Source: Rhizobiales bacterium 62-47 (GTDB lineage: Bacteria > Pseudomonadota > Alphaproteobacteria > Rhizobiales > Xanthobacteraceae). Taken from it: a stretch of DNA of 64,000 nt. The first letter of the stretch is position 1. Every line of letters starts with the position of its first letter. Made by a program: the position numbers and the translations under genes. The stretch spans positions 186,001 to 250,000 of the forward strand of contig MKVX01000020.1 of the NCBI GenBank assembly GCA_001899255.1. The letters are read 5' to 3'. Under the pieces are notes generated by a model, which worked only from the letters and a program-made list of their open reading frames with translations, ran no database searches and was not told the DNA's origin. Positions 53,621 to 62,712 of the stretch are shown here, piece after piece.

Positions 53621-56600
53621 TCATCCTACTCCCGGTTCACCGCGCGGAAGGACATTCTGTATAACATTGGCAGGCTCGGGATGATAAGCGGTGAGTTCGT
53701 CGATCGCCGGCTCGAACCGCCCGAAGCGCAATGCCAGCGTCGGCAGAACAAGCAGGTTCAAAACCATTGAGGTCAGGAGCCCGCCGAGAATGACGATGGC
53801 CATTGGCCCCTCGATCTCCCGCCCCGGTGCGCCACTGCCAATCGCCAATGGCAGAAGCCCAAGCCCGGTCACCAGTGTGGTCATCAGAATGGGCGTCAGC
53901 CGATCACCGGCGCCCTTGATTGCGGTCGCCAGCCCCCAACTCATACCTTCAGCCTCAACCAGATGCTCGTAATGGGAGATAATCAGGATCGAGTTGCGCA
54001 CCGTTATTCCGAATACGGTCACGAATCCGATCATTGAGCCGAGCGTCAGCAGGCCGCCGGTGCCGAAAACCGCTAGGACGCCGCCGACGAGGGCGAACGG
54101 CAGATTAATCAGAACGAGAACAAGGTTGCGCCAGCCGCGCGTAACAATGGACAATAGTAGCACAATGGCGATGCCGGCGATGACGGAATTCAGGATCAGA
54201 TCGCTCTGCGCCTGAGCCTGCGCCTGAGCGCTACCGGAAAACTGGATGTAGGTGCCGGCCGGCAGCTTGACTTGAGATGCAATGCTGGCACGTGCTGCCC
54301 GCACGACAGCGGCGGTCGATCCGCCGGCAACATTGAAGGTTACGCTCGCCATCCGCTGTCCGCCTTGGTGCATAATCTGATAGCGGCCGCTCGCTTCGTA
54401 TATATCAGCGACCTCTTTGAGAAGGACGAGCATGCCGTCAGGAGCCCGCAGCGGGAGGTCGCCTATGTCGCTGACGCTTTTGCGATCCTTGGCGTCGAGG
54501 ATCAGCATTACGTTGAAGACCTGATTGCCTTGGTACGTTTGTCCGACGGTATCGCCGGCATAGGCTGTCCGCACCGCGTCCAGCACCTCGGTTGGATCAA
54601 AGCCCCAACGGACCAGCGCGGCCTTGCGCAGGCTGATCGTCAATTGCGGCATGCCCGGAGGTGACTGTACCGTGACTTCCGTGACTCCCCTCATTCCGTT
54701 GAGCGCACGCGCGACCTCCTGCGCTTTCCGGTCGATGCCATCGAGATCGTTACCAAAGATGTTTACCGCTACCGCGGCTGTGTAGCCTGAGAGGGTCTCC
54801 TCGATCCGTTCGCTCAAGAAGGTCTTGACCGAAAAATTCACCCCAACGAAGCCTGCCAGTGCTTGCCGGATTTTTGCCTGCACGCCCTCCTGCTCGTCTC
54901 CCGAGAGGCTAGGTTTGAGGTCCACCTCGAATTCGCTGTAGTGCGTGCCGTATACATCGCCGGCAAGCTCCGCACGGCCCACCCGCTGCGCCACCGACCG
55001 TACCGCCGGGATATTTCGGAGCGCCGCCGACACACGCGCGCCGATCGCCAAGGATCGCTCAATCGACGTGCCGGGCACCGCCGACATGTGGATGATGAAA
55101 TGGCCTTCCTTCAATTCGGGAATGAAGCTCGCGCCGAACAGCGGCAAGGTGGCGCAGCCAATGATGGTGAAGGCTGCCGCCAAGGCGATGACCACGCGCG
55201 GCCGGTTCGATATGCGCAGCAGCAGCGCTTCATAACGTGCGCGAGACCAGCGAACGACCGGAGGCTCGTCCGCCTTAGCACGCCGCGCCAGCAGGGCCAT
55301 GCTCAACGCCGGCACGATGGTCAAGGCGACGGCGAGAGAGGCCAGCACCGCCAGGCTATAGCTGATCCCGAGCGGCGCAAACAGCGCGCCGGAAATGCCG
55401 GGCAGCAGAAGGATCGGCACGAATACGAGGAGCACTGCGAACGTGGCGTAGACGACGGGACTCCGGACTTCGAAAGTGGCGTCGAGGACGACACGGGCGG
55501 CAGAGCGTGGATCGGGAAGTTGCCGGTTTTCGCGCAAACGCCGAACGATATTCTCGACCCCAATCACGGCGTCGTCGACCACCACGCCGACGGCAATCGC
55601 GAGGCCGCCCAGCGTCATTGTGTTCAGCGTGCCGCCAAGCCTTTCGAGAACGATGATACCCGCGAGCAGAGAAAGCGGTATGGCTACGACCGCAATCACC
55701 GCCGTGCGCAAATCGAAGAGGAAGAGGGTGAGGACAATGACGACGAGGACTCCGCCGATATACATGGAGCTGCGGATGTTGCTCACTGCCGTGTTGATGA
55801 AATTCGCCGGACGGAAGAGATTTTCGTGGAGGTCGATTGCTTGCGCCTTGAGTCCCGGCGCTAGGTCGGCGATGGCCGCTTCGACCCCGCGCGTCACTTC
55901 CACCGTATTCGACCCGTACTGCGCTTCGACGTTCATCACGACGCCGGGCTTGCCGTCGATGGCGGCGGCGCCGATCGGCGGCTCGGGCGCCTCCACCACC
56001 TTGGCGACATCGCCCAGCGTTACCCGGGCCGCTCCTTGGGAGAGCAAAACGGTGCGCGAGAGCTGGTCGGGAGTTAGCGATTGCCCTTCGCTCTGAAAGA
56101 CGATTCGCTGATTGGCCGTATCGATAAACCCCGCCCCGCGCACGCCCGTCGCCTTCTGGGCTGCCGCGAGCACGTCATTCAGCCCGAGCTGGTAGCGCGC
56201 GAGTTGGTCGGGACGAACTTGGATTTGGAGAGAGCGCGTGTCGCTGCCAAACACGGAGACATTGGCCACACCCGGCACTGCGAGCAGCCGCGGGCGGATG
56301 GTCCATTCCGCCACGGTCTTGAGATCCATCAGCGAACGCGTGTTGGAGGTAAGACCTGCCACCAGCACGATCCCCGTTGACGACGTCAGCGGCGTCATGG
56401 CCGGCGCCTTGACCCCTTTCGGAAGCTGTTGGGCGGCGACGGCGAGGCGTTCCGCCACGACCTGTCGGTCCAGATAGATGTTGCTGCCGGGATCGAAGAA
56501 GACCTTGACGATGGAGATGCCTTGGATCGATGTCGAGATCAGTTTCTGAATTCCCGGTACGCCGTTGATTTGGGTCTCGATCGGCGTGGTGACCAGCATC

Positions 56601-56818
56601 TCGACCTGTTCCGGCGTCAGGCCCTGTGCTTCCGTCTGGATACTGACCTGGGGCGGGGCGAACTCAGGAAAAACATCGTATTTAGCGCCAAGCAGACTGA
56701 AGATGCCGTAGCCGAACAACATGCAGCCGAGCGCGATGACCACGCCGCGGAAGCGGATGGAGAATGCGATGATGGCCGCTTGCAGGCCGGAGGGGCGAGA
56801 GTCAGTGTACGAGGCCAC
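53621..56818 (-). CDS. HME-type RND efflux permease in a ChrB/MFS operon
   Basis: 1065 aa with the RND duplication and twelve membrane segments. The TM4 signature is GGLAIAVGVVVDDAVIGVEN, unlike both the CusA form and the DFGxxVDG form of the other two pumps, so its substrate class is probably different. Other family blocks: FPEFAPPQVSIQTEAQGLTP and TVFGITVRNSILIISHYEHL. It is the last gene of a four-gene operon and starts two bases after the adaptor stop. The substrate is unknown; chromate or another metal or oxyanion is suggested only by the ChrB-like first gene. Confidence 0.92.
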   Translation of the reverse strand: MASYTDSRPSGLQAAIIAFSIRFRGVVIALGCMLFGYGIFSLLGAKYDVFPEFAPPQVSIQTEAQGLTPEQVEMLVTTPIETQINGVPGIQKLISTSIQGISIVKVFFDPGSNIYLDRQVVAERLAVAAQQLPKGVKAPAMTPLTSSTGIVLVAGLTSNTRSLMDLKTVAEWTIRPRLLAVPGVANVSVFGSDTRSLQIQVRPDQLARYQLGLNDVLAAAQKATGVRGAGFIDTANQRIVFQSEGQSLTPDQLSRTVLLSQGAARVTLGDVAKVVEAPEPPIGAAAIDGKPGVVMNVEAQYGSNTVEVTRGVEAAIADLAPGLKAQAIDLHENLFRPANFINTAVSNIRSSMYIGGVLVVIVLTLFLFDLRTAVIAVVAIPLSLLAGIIVLERLGGTLNTMTLGGLAIAVGVVVDDAVIGVENIVRRLRENRQLPDPRSAARVVLDATFEVRSPVVYATFAVLLVFVPILLLPGISGALFAPLGISYSLAVLASLAVALTIVPALSMALLARRAKADEPPVVRWSRARYEALLLRISNRPRVVIALAAAFTIIGCATLPLFGASFIPELKEGHFIIHMSAVPGTSIERSLAIGARVSAALRNIPAVRSVAQRVGRAELAGDVYGTHYSEFEVDLKPSLSGDEQEGVQAKIRQALAGFVGVNFSVKTFLSERIEETLSGYTAAVAVNIFGNDLDGIDRKAQEVARALNGMRGVTEVTVQSPPGMPQLTISLRKAALVRWGFDPTEVLDAVRTAYAGDTVGQTYQGNQVFNVMLILDAKDRKSVSDIGDLPLRAPDGMLVLLKEVADIYEASGRYQIMHQGGQRMASVTFNVAGGSTAAVVRAARASIASQVKLPAGTYIQFSGSAQAQAQAQSDLILNSVIAGIAIVLLLSIVTRGWRNLVLVLINLPFALVGGVLAVFGTGGLLTLGSMIGFVTVFGITVRNSILIISHYEHLVEAEGMSWGLATAIKGAGDRLTPILMTTLVTGLGLLPLAIGSGAPGREIEGPMAIVILGGLLTSMVLNLLVLPTLALRFGRFEPAIDELTAYHPEPANVIQNVLPRGEPGVG

Positions 56819-56820
56819 TT

Positions 56821-57969
56821 TTAATCTCCCCCGACCTGAATCTGAGCGCTGAATTCCTGTGACAGCAGCGCCTGCGCTCCCGTCACCACCAGTGACTCAT
56901 TTGTGGGGAAGCCTTGTGCGGCGCTATCCGCATCGGATGCAGGCGCGTCCGGCTCTAGGCGTAGCATGGTTGGGAGTACAGGTACGACATAGCCGCCGTT
57001 CGGCGACGGCAACCCCGTCGGGATCTCGCGCCGAGTGAACGTATCGGCTTTGGTCTGCAGATAGACCCAGGCGCTTCCCTGGAACCACACCACTGCCGTG
57101 CCGGGAATAGCCACCCCCGGTGTCGGCTGCCCGACGGGGAGCAGCGCGATTACGTTCATGCCTGGCAGTGCTTCGCTCGCCGCATCGGCGGTGTAGAAGA
57201 AGCTCACTCCTTGAATTTTCGGATCGGTACGCGTTGCCAAAGAGACAAACTCGATCCTGACGCGTTGTCCGGTGGTGGTTTCGATGAATGCCGTCTGCGG
57301 CGGCTGCGCGAGCGATACGCCCACGGGAAGCGTGACCTGAACCAACACTTTCCTTCGTTGAATCAGATCGCGGGCTAGTGCGGTGCCGTCCGCGAGCGAG
57401 CGGCCGAGCAACGGACCCCACGCTTGATATGCACTTGCCGATGCATTTTGTGTCTGCACCTGCGCCGCCTGAGCGCTTGCCTCATCGGACCGGTAAGTTG
57501 CTTCGGCGGTCTGGAACTGGGCCGTCGAGATAGCTTCGCCCTTGCCATGCAGCACTCGCGCTCGCTCAAATGCCGCCTGCGACGCATTGAGTTTTGCCTG
57601 AGCGACGGCGAGCTGGCCTTTGGCAGTGGCGATCTTGTTGCTGAGATTCGTGAAAGACTGTAGGTCGAGAACACTGCCGTAGCCCTGCACCTGCCGCTGG
57701 TAAGGCACAGTGTTCGGTCGCCTCACCGCGATATCGGCCTGCTTTTGCAAATCCGAGCTCAGCGTGATTGTCGGCAGCCCAGTGTCCGTGTGTGTAACAT
57801 GGACGGCGGCTTTAACCGGCTGCTCGCGCTGGGCTTCCGCCGTCGCTTCGCTGCGGCCTTCAATGAAGCCCCAGATGAGGAGCACACCAAGAGCTCCGAT
57901 CAACACCAGCACAATCAATCCCCGAAGGAACCGGCGCACATGTCTAGCCAGGCCCTTATCATCAGTCAT
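56821..57969 (-). CDS. RND efflux periplasmic adaptor
   Basis: 382 aa. An N-terminal anchor (FLRGLIVLVLIGALGVLLIW) is followed by the adaptor core: VQGYGSVLDLQSFTNLSNKI, a long Ala/Gln-rich hairpin (about 120-185: GQLAVAQAKLNASQAAFERA) and a C-terminal beta region (VVWFQGSAWVYLQTKADTFT). The gene begins inside the end of the MFS gene (eight-base overlap) and ends two bases before the permease. An alternative start two codons upstream at 57975 exists. Confidence 0.88.
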   Translation of the reverse strand: MTDDKGLARHVRRFLRGLIVLVLIGALGVLLIWGFIEGRSEATAEAQREQPVKAAVHVTHTDTGLPTITLSSDLQKQADIAVRRPNTVPYQRQVQGYGSVLDLQSFTNLSNKIATAKGQLAVAQAKLNASQAAFERARVLHGKGEAISTAQFQTAEATYRSDEASAQAAQVQTQNASASAYQAWGPLLGRSLADGTALARDLIQRRKVLVQVTLPVGVSLAQPPQTAFIETTTGQRVRIEFVSLATRTDPKIQGVSFFYTADAASEALPGMNVIALLPVGQPTPGVAIPGTAVVWFQGSAWVYLQTKADTFTRREIPTGLPSPNGGYVVPVLPTMLRLEPDAPASDADSAAQGFPTNESLVVTGAQALLSQEFSAQIQVGGD

Positions 57970-59200
57970 GACCATGTTCGCTCCCGACGTGTTTGTTGCC
58001 CTCCGCAAATCGCGCCAGCAAGGCGAGGAGGCCGATGAGCGCCATGGCGGTGAGGGCTGCGCCGGCGAGGAAAGTCGCGACCGGCCCATAGATGTCCCAG
58101 AGAGCTCCTGCGACGACACTAGCGATGAGCATGGCGATGCCGCTTGCGAGGTTGAACACACCAAACGCTGTTCCGCGCAACTCGGCCGGCGCCGTGTCGG
58201 CGACAAGTGTCGCGAGCAGTCCCTGGGCCAAGCCCATATGGAGACCCCAAAACACCACGCCCACCAAAAGGACTGGCACCGATGTCGTGAAGGCAAGGAT
58301 CAAATCGGCGAAAACAAGCGTACTAACCCCGACGATCAGCACGCCCTGGCGTCCAAACCGGTCGGATAGCACACCGGCTGGATAAGCGGAGAGCGCGTAA
58401 ACGATATTCATTACCACCATAACGGCGGGCACGATCGCGATTGCGAGGCCCACGTTCTGTGCCCTTAAAACCAAAAACGCTTCGCTGAACCGAGCCAGGG
58501 TCAGCACTACGGCAACTCCTACTACGGCCCAGAACGGCCTCGATAGTCGCCAAGCGTCACTGAAACGTGGCTTAGGTTTTTCCAGGGTGGCGGCAGCCCG
58601 CTCCGGCTCTGCGACGCCAAACACCATCAGGGCGAGAGCGAAAAACGCGGGGACGACCGCAATCCAAAACACCATCGCGTAATTGTCGCGGGTGAGTAGC
58701 ATGAGCCCGAGCGCGGCGAGTGGGCCGAGAAATGCGCCAATGGTGTCGAGCGATTGTCTTAGTCCGAAGCTTGCCCCGCGTAGCCGGGCTGGCGCGAGAT
58801 CAGCTACAAGCGCATCGCGCGGCGCTCCGCGTACTCCCTTGCCTACCCGGTCAAGAAAACGGGCGGCTACAACCCACTCAATCGTAGTCGCGAGCGGAAA
58901 GATCGGCTTTGTCACGGCGGAGAGACCGTAGCCGATAGCCGCCAGCAGTTTGCGGCGACCCAGCCAGTCGGAAAGAGCGCCGCTGAAGACCTTAGTGATC
59001 ATTGCCGTTGCTTCGGCGAGGCCCTCGATCAGCCCGACGGTGAGCGTTGAAGCGCGAAGAACGGTGACAAGATACACGGGCAGCAGCGCATGGATCATCT
59101 CGGAGGAGATATCCATGAACATCGATACGAACCCGAGCGTCCAGATTCCGCGTGGCAGGGCTCGAAGGCCTATAGAGGGAGGCAGAACATGATTAGCCAT
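57962..59200 (-). CDS. MFS transporter
   Basis: 412 aa with twelve membrane helices. The MFS loop 2-3 signature is visible (SGALSDWLGRRKLLAAIGYG) and a second-half equivalent (PAGVLSDRFGRQGVLIVGVS). TM1 region: GFVSMFMDISSEMIHALLPV, and the motif DRVGKGVRGAPRDALVADLA, typical of a family of MFS proteins seen next to ChrB-like genes. It overlaps the upstream ChrB-like gene by eight bases and the adaptor by eight bases. The substrate is unknown. Confidence 0.9.
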   Translation of the reverse strand: MANHVLPPSIGLRALPRGIWTLGFVSMFMDISSEMIHALLPVYLVTVLRASTLTVGLIEGLAEATAMITKVFSGALSDWLGRRKLLAAIGYGLSAVTKPIFPLATTIEWVVAARFLDRVGKGVRGAPRDALVADLAPARLRGASFGLRQSLDTIGAFLGPLAALGLMLLTRDNYAMVFWIAVVPAFFALALMVFGVAEPERAAATLEKPKPRFSDAWRLSRPFWAVVGVAVVLTLARFSEAFLVLRAQNVGLAIAIVPAVMVVMNIVYALSAYPAGVLSDRFGRQGVLIVGVSTLVFADLILAFTTSVPVLLVGVVFWGLHMGLAQGLLATLVADTAPAELRGTAFGVFNLASGIAMLIASVVAGALWDIYGPVATFLAGAALTAMALIGLLALLARFAEGNKHVGSEHGHD

Positions 59201-59831
59201 GCTGCCGTCTTCCCGGATGCTTCGGGGCGTGCTCCCGGCCGTTGGCGTCCAGCGGATCTGCATCACATTCTATTGGAGCATTTACGCCTTCGTGAGCGTA
59301 GACTTCCTCAGCGAAGGCGGTCAACGCTGTGCCGCAGGTCTCAAATTGCTCCGTTGCCTTCTGTATTCGGGCGTCCGGAAAGAAGTCGCGCGTTTTGATT
59401 TTCGCGAACCAGGCTGAAAGCTTGTTGAGGTCATCTTCAATCTCTTCGAGTTCGGCGAAGGTGAACTTCCGAAGCCGGGTCTCCTCTTTAATCTCATCAA
59501 GAAAGCCGCGCGAGCGTTCTGCGAATTCATCATATTCCCGAGCTCGATCGGCTTGGAAACGGGTGATAAGCGTTTCCTGTTCAGTTGGGCTCATCGCCTG
59601 GACTAGAAATACGGTCGCACTCCCGTTCTGCTTTCGAACGCTATCGGCCAGTTGCGCGAAGAGTTCAGCATGGCCTTCCGCTTGCGGTAGCACCCATGCT
59701 CCATTTAGGGCGCTAGCAGCACCCGCTGCGCGCAAGCGCCGCCAAAGTGCCACGCGCGCGCTGGAGGGCGCAGCAGGAAGCTGCGCCAGGAACAGCAGCC
59801 AATTCGGTTCGTGAGTAATACCAACCTCCAT
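59193..59831 (-). CDS. ChrB N-terminal-domain protein
   Basis: 212 aa. The first 130 residues match the ChrB N-terminal domain: WLLFLAQLPAAPSSARVALW, RLRAAGAASALNGAWVLP, and FLVQAMSPTEQETLITRFQA followed by a charged coiled region (LRKFTFAELEEIEDDLNKLS). The C-terminal catalytic-like ChrB domain of full-length chromate regulators is missing. ChrB is a chromate-responsive regulator, so this shorter form may be a sensor or repressor of its operon. The ATG lies at the edge of a palindrome that is repeated 37 bp upstream. It is followed with overlap by the MFS gene. Confidence 0.8.
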   Translation of the reverse strand: MEVGITHEPNWLLFLAQLPAAPSSARVALWRRLRAAGAASALNGAWVLPQAEGHAELFAQLADSVRKQNGSATVFLVQAMSPTEQETLITRFQADRAREYDEFAERSRGFLDEIKEETRLRKFTFAELEEIEDDLNKLSAWFAKIKTRDFFPDARIQKATEQFETCGTALTAFAEEVYAHEGVNAPIECDADPLDANGREHAPKHPGRRQHG

Positions 59832-59846
59832 GCAACACCTGTTGCA
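59831..59846. promoter_or_regulatory. Palindromic operator overlapping the ChrB-like start codon
   Basis: TGCAACA-CC-TGTTGCA, a perfect 16-bp palindrome. Its first base is the first base of the ChrB-like gene's ATG on the other strand. Confidence 0.6.
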
Positions 59847-59867
59847 ATACAGATGACCCAGGCCAAA

Positions 59868-59883
59868 TGCAACAGGTGTTACT
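59868..59883. promoter_or_regulatory. Second copy of the TGCAACA operator
   Basis: TGCAACA-GG-TGTTACT, the same palindrome with a degenerate last arm, 37 bp upstream of the first copy on the operon's promoter side. Two sites three to four helical turns apart suggest cooperative repression. Confidence 0.55.
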
Positions 59884-60240
59884 CCAGAGCGAGGCTGACT
59901 GTTTGCCCGTGCGCATCAGAGGCGCTCGCGCGCCTAGGGTTGCGGAATTCAGCTATGATGCATCTGTCCGGAGAGGCACGGTTCGATCCGCAGACGTTAC
60001 CCCGACTGGCTTGTAAGGTTGAAACGCCTGGCTGACCCGCTCCCCGCGAGGGACCGGAACGTGCTCACGCTTACGCCGCTTTCCAGATTCGCGCTTCCTT
60101 CACCTCACGTTCTTGGAGGGTCTTTTGTTTAGTCAGCGAGGTACGCCAGCCATCTGCCGTCAACGAACTTCCTTCATGACCAGCGAAATGTAGCGTGGCG
60201 AAAAGTAGAGGACTCGGCCATAGCGCAGGACGCAGCGAAA
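59884..60240. other. Intergenic stretch, nothing firmly recognised
   Basis: No gene with a ribosome site. It precedes repeated ACCGTTTCA motifs next to the tRNA gene. Confidence 0.35.
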
Positions 60241-60281
60241 ACCGTTTCAAAAACCGTTTCAGAATTGACTTTTGAAACGGT
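60241..60281. repeat. Direct and inverted ACCGTTTCA repeats near tRNA-Arg
   Basis: ACCGTTTCA occurs at 60241-60249 and 60253-60261 as a direct repeat, and its reverse complement TGAAACGGT at 60273-60281, giving a 9-bp perfect stem with an 11-base loop. It lies 28 bp from the 3' end of the tRNA gene. Confidence 0.55.
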
Positions 60282-60308
60282 GCAATATTGGTAAGCTATT
60301 GAATTGAC

Positions 60309-60385
60309 TGGCGCGCCCGAAGAGATTCGAACTCCTGACCCCCAGATTCGTAGTCTGGTGCTCTATCCAGCTGAGCTACGGGCGC
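60309..60385 (-). tRNA. tRNA-Arg (anticodon ACG)
   Basis: On the minus strand the gene runs from GCGCCCG (60385-60379) to the pairing CGGGCGC, discriminator G and encoded CCA (60311-60309). D-arm GCTC-AGCTGGATA-GAGC, anticodon arm CCAGA-CTACGAA-TCTGG with anticodon ACG, T-arm with GTTCGAATC. All four stems pair. The island-like region lies to its 3' side and core genes to its 5' side, so it may mark an insertion point. Confidence 0.95.
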
Positions 60386-60667
60386 GTTGGCTGCAGGTCG
60401 TACGGACCTGAGGGCCGCCGATGCCGCATCTGTTTCCGGACGATTTGGAAGCGTCGCGAAAGCGGGCCATAGCTAACGGCTTCGAACCCACTTGGCAAGC
60501 CTCTGGCCGCGTCGTCGCGAGACGTTTTGCAACTCCAGGAAAAATCCGTCGCGGTCCGTGTGCCGATTTGGCGGAAATGCCGCGCTCCGGTTTGATCGGC
60601 GGCAATAGCACATAAACATCAGCATGTTAGGTCAATCGGCAACGCCCGGCCGCAATCTGCAAACTCA

Positions 60668-62155
60668 TCAGGCGCGGATACGTTCGTTGCGCAGGCTGGC
60701 CAACTCGACCGGCCGATCCGGAATCGCGATCCGGAAGGTTGCGCCGATCGTCCCCTCGACCAGATGAATATCGCCGCCATGGGCGCGCACCAATTCCGCC
60801 GCGATGGCCAGGCCGAGGCCACTGCCACCGGCGCGGTCGGACGCCTGGAACGCCTCGAACAAATGATTGCGCGCCTTCGCCGGTACGCCGGGGCCGGTAT
60901 CGGATACTTCGATGACAGCGACGCTGCCTTCGCGGCGACCGGTGACGCGAATCTGCTCCGGCGCGGCATCGCTCTTGGTCTGGCTTTCCAGTGCCTGTGC
61001 CGCGTTACGCACCAGATTGAGCAAGATCCGAAACAGTTGATCCGGATCGGCATCGATCATCAGCCCGCGTTCGATCGCATTGATCCAGTCAATCGATGAG
61101 TTGGAGCCCAGCCCCGCCGATTCACGAACCTCGTTGACGATCGGCTCCAGCAGCACCATGCGCCGATCCGGCGCGGCTTCCTGCGCGCGGCCATAAGACA
61201 GTGTCGATTGGCAGAGAGCGATGGCGCGCTCCAGTGAGCGCATCAGCTTCGGTGCGAAGCGTTGCACGCGCGGGTCCGGCACGCTGGCAAGCTGATCGGA
61301 GAGCAGTTGCGACGACGCCAGCATGTTGCGCAGGTCATGGTTGATCTTGGACACCGCCAGCCCCAGCGCCGCCAGCCGGCTTTTCTGATGCAGCATCGAC
61401 ACCAGATCGCGCTGCATGTCCGACAACTCGCGCTCCGCGATGCCAATCTCATCGCCGCGCTGCGACGGCGCAACGATGCTCGCCGGGCTTTCCGGATTCT
61501 GGTGGAAGCCCACCAGATTGGCCGTCAAGCGACGCATCGGCCGCACGAACAGGAAATGCAGCGCCAGATACACCAGCGCGGCCGTGAGAACGGCGATCGC
61601 CAGTGAAAACAGCAGCAGATTGCGGGAAAACCGGTACATCGACTGGCGCAGCGGCCACTCGTCGACCACCACTTCGATGAACTGGGCGCCGCCCGGCGCG
61701 GGGCCGATGATGCGGATCGTCTCCTGGCCGCTCTCCAGCATGGTCTCGAGCGCGCCGGTAATGGCGGACCACGCCGTCATCTCGCGCATATCGACATCAT
61801 GATCGACCGCCGACGGCAGATCGGCGCTGGCAAGCAGGCGCCGTTGCTGCCCCATCTTGATCGCCACAGCCCGAGCACCAATGCTGCTGAGAATCTGGCG
61901 CGCCAGCGAATCCGGCACCATGCCGCTCGGCGCCGCGTCCAGCACGAGCGCAGCCGTATTGGCCGCGGCAATCCGGTCGTTCAGACGATTCATGCGGAAA
62001 TTGGCGATGGCCGGGACGTAAATCAGCACTTCCGCGATCATGACCAGCGGAATGGTCAACAGCAGCAGCTTGCCGGACAGGCCCAACCGCCCCCGCGGCA
62101 ACAGACGCGACGGCCTGGCACTCAGTCGCTCGCTGGCTTGTGGCACAATCTCCAT
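60668..62155 (-). CDS. Membrane sensor histidine kinase near the rpmH locus
   Basis: About 495 aa. A membrane segment (LSGKLLLLTIPLVMIAEVLI), a periplasmic region of about 140 residues, and a second segment (LLLFSLAIAVLTAALVYLAL) are followed by a HAMP-like linker. The kinase core has His in AVSKINHDLRNMLASSQLLS and an HATPase with NLVRNAAQALESQTKSD, DTGPGVP and GGSGLGLAIAAELVRAHGG. The receiver partner is not in the window. The start is uncertain: 62155 gives a normal N-terminus, while ATGs at 62284 and beyond are in frame but add unlike sequence. Confidence 0.88.
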   Translation of the reverse strand: MEIVPQASERLSARPSRLLPRGRLGLSGKLLLLTIPLVMIAEVLIYVPAIANFRMNRLNDRIAAANTAALVLDAAPSGMVPDSLARQILSSIGARAVAIKMGQQRRLLASADLPSAVDHDVDMREMTAWSAITGALETMLESGQETIRIIGPAPGGAQFIEVVVDEWPLRQSMYRFSRNLLLFSLAIAVLTAALVYLALHFLFVRPMRRLTANLVGFHQNPESPASIVAPSQRGDEIGIAERELSDMQRDLVSMLHQKSRLAALGLAVSKINHDLRNMLASSQLLSDQLASVPDPRVQRFAPKLMRSLERAIALCQSTLSYGRAQEAAPDRRMVLLEPIVNEVRESAGLGSNSSIDWINAIERGLMIDADPDQLFRILLNLVRNAAQALESQTKSDAAPEQIRVTGRREGSVAVIEVSDTGPGVPAKARNHLFEAFQASDRAGGSGLGLAIAAELVRAHGGDIHLVEGTIGATFRIAIPDRPVELASLRNERIRA

Positions 62156-62390
62156 TTGTAACGTCGTGCGTTCCAATATGCGGCTGGCCGGGGTCGGCTC
62201 AAACTTCCATGCGGCTCCGTTGCCAGACACTACCACACTATAAAGACGGTACACGCGGGGTCGCCAGGTCACCTCAAGTTCCATGATCGCCCCGGGGCGC
62301 GACTCAACCGCCGGAAAACGGCGGGAAATCTCCGCCAAGGCCCGAAAATGCCGGGCTTTTCCACGGGAGACCGGCGAGGCCATCGAAACG

Positions 62391-62419
62391 TTGACGGAAA
62401 CAGGCGGCTCCCGTATAAG
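62391..62419 (+). promoter_or_regulatory. Sigma70 promoter of rpmH
   Basis: TTGACG at 62391-62396 and TATAAG at 62414-62419 with a 17-bp spacer, near-consensus for a housekeeping promoter. It lies about 135 bp upstream of rpmH on the same strand, in an otherwise gene-free 398-bp gap. Confidence 0.65.
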
Positions 62420-62553
62420 CCGCGCCAACCGTCCGCGATGGCCCGGCTTGCCGGGATGCGGCTCTTTTGGGCCGGAAACGGCCTGAATTCGGGCCAATCC
62501 TCGCGGATTTACCCATTACCTCGGCGTATTGCCCGGTCAGCGGAGAACGACCC

Positions 62554-62688
62554 GTGAAGCGGACTTATCAACCCAGTAAACTGGTGCGCAAGCGCCGTCA
62601 CGGATTCCGCGCGCGTCTTGCGACTACCGGTGGCCGCAAAGTGCTTGCTGCACGCCGTGCTCGCGGACGGAAGCGCCTGAGCGCCTGA
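62554..62688 (+). CDS. rpmH: 50S ribosomal protein L34
   Basis: 44 aa starting from [23 protein letters not shown] then [20 protein letters not shown] and RLSA. This is the complete L34 sequence. The GTG is preferred over any upstream ATG because L34 is always this short. A GGAG element lies upstream. It is the first gene of the rpmH-rnpA-yidC cluster. Confidence 0.98.
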   Translation: MKRTYQPSKLVRKRRHGFRARLATTGGRKVLAARRARGRKRLSA

Positions 62689-62712
62689 GCGGGCCTTTAA
62701 CAGGACCTCATC

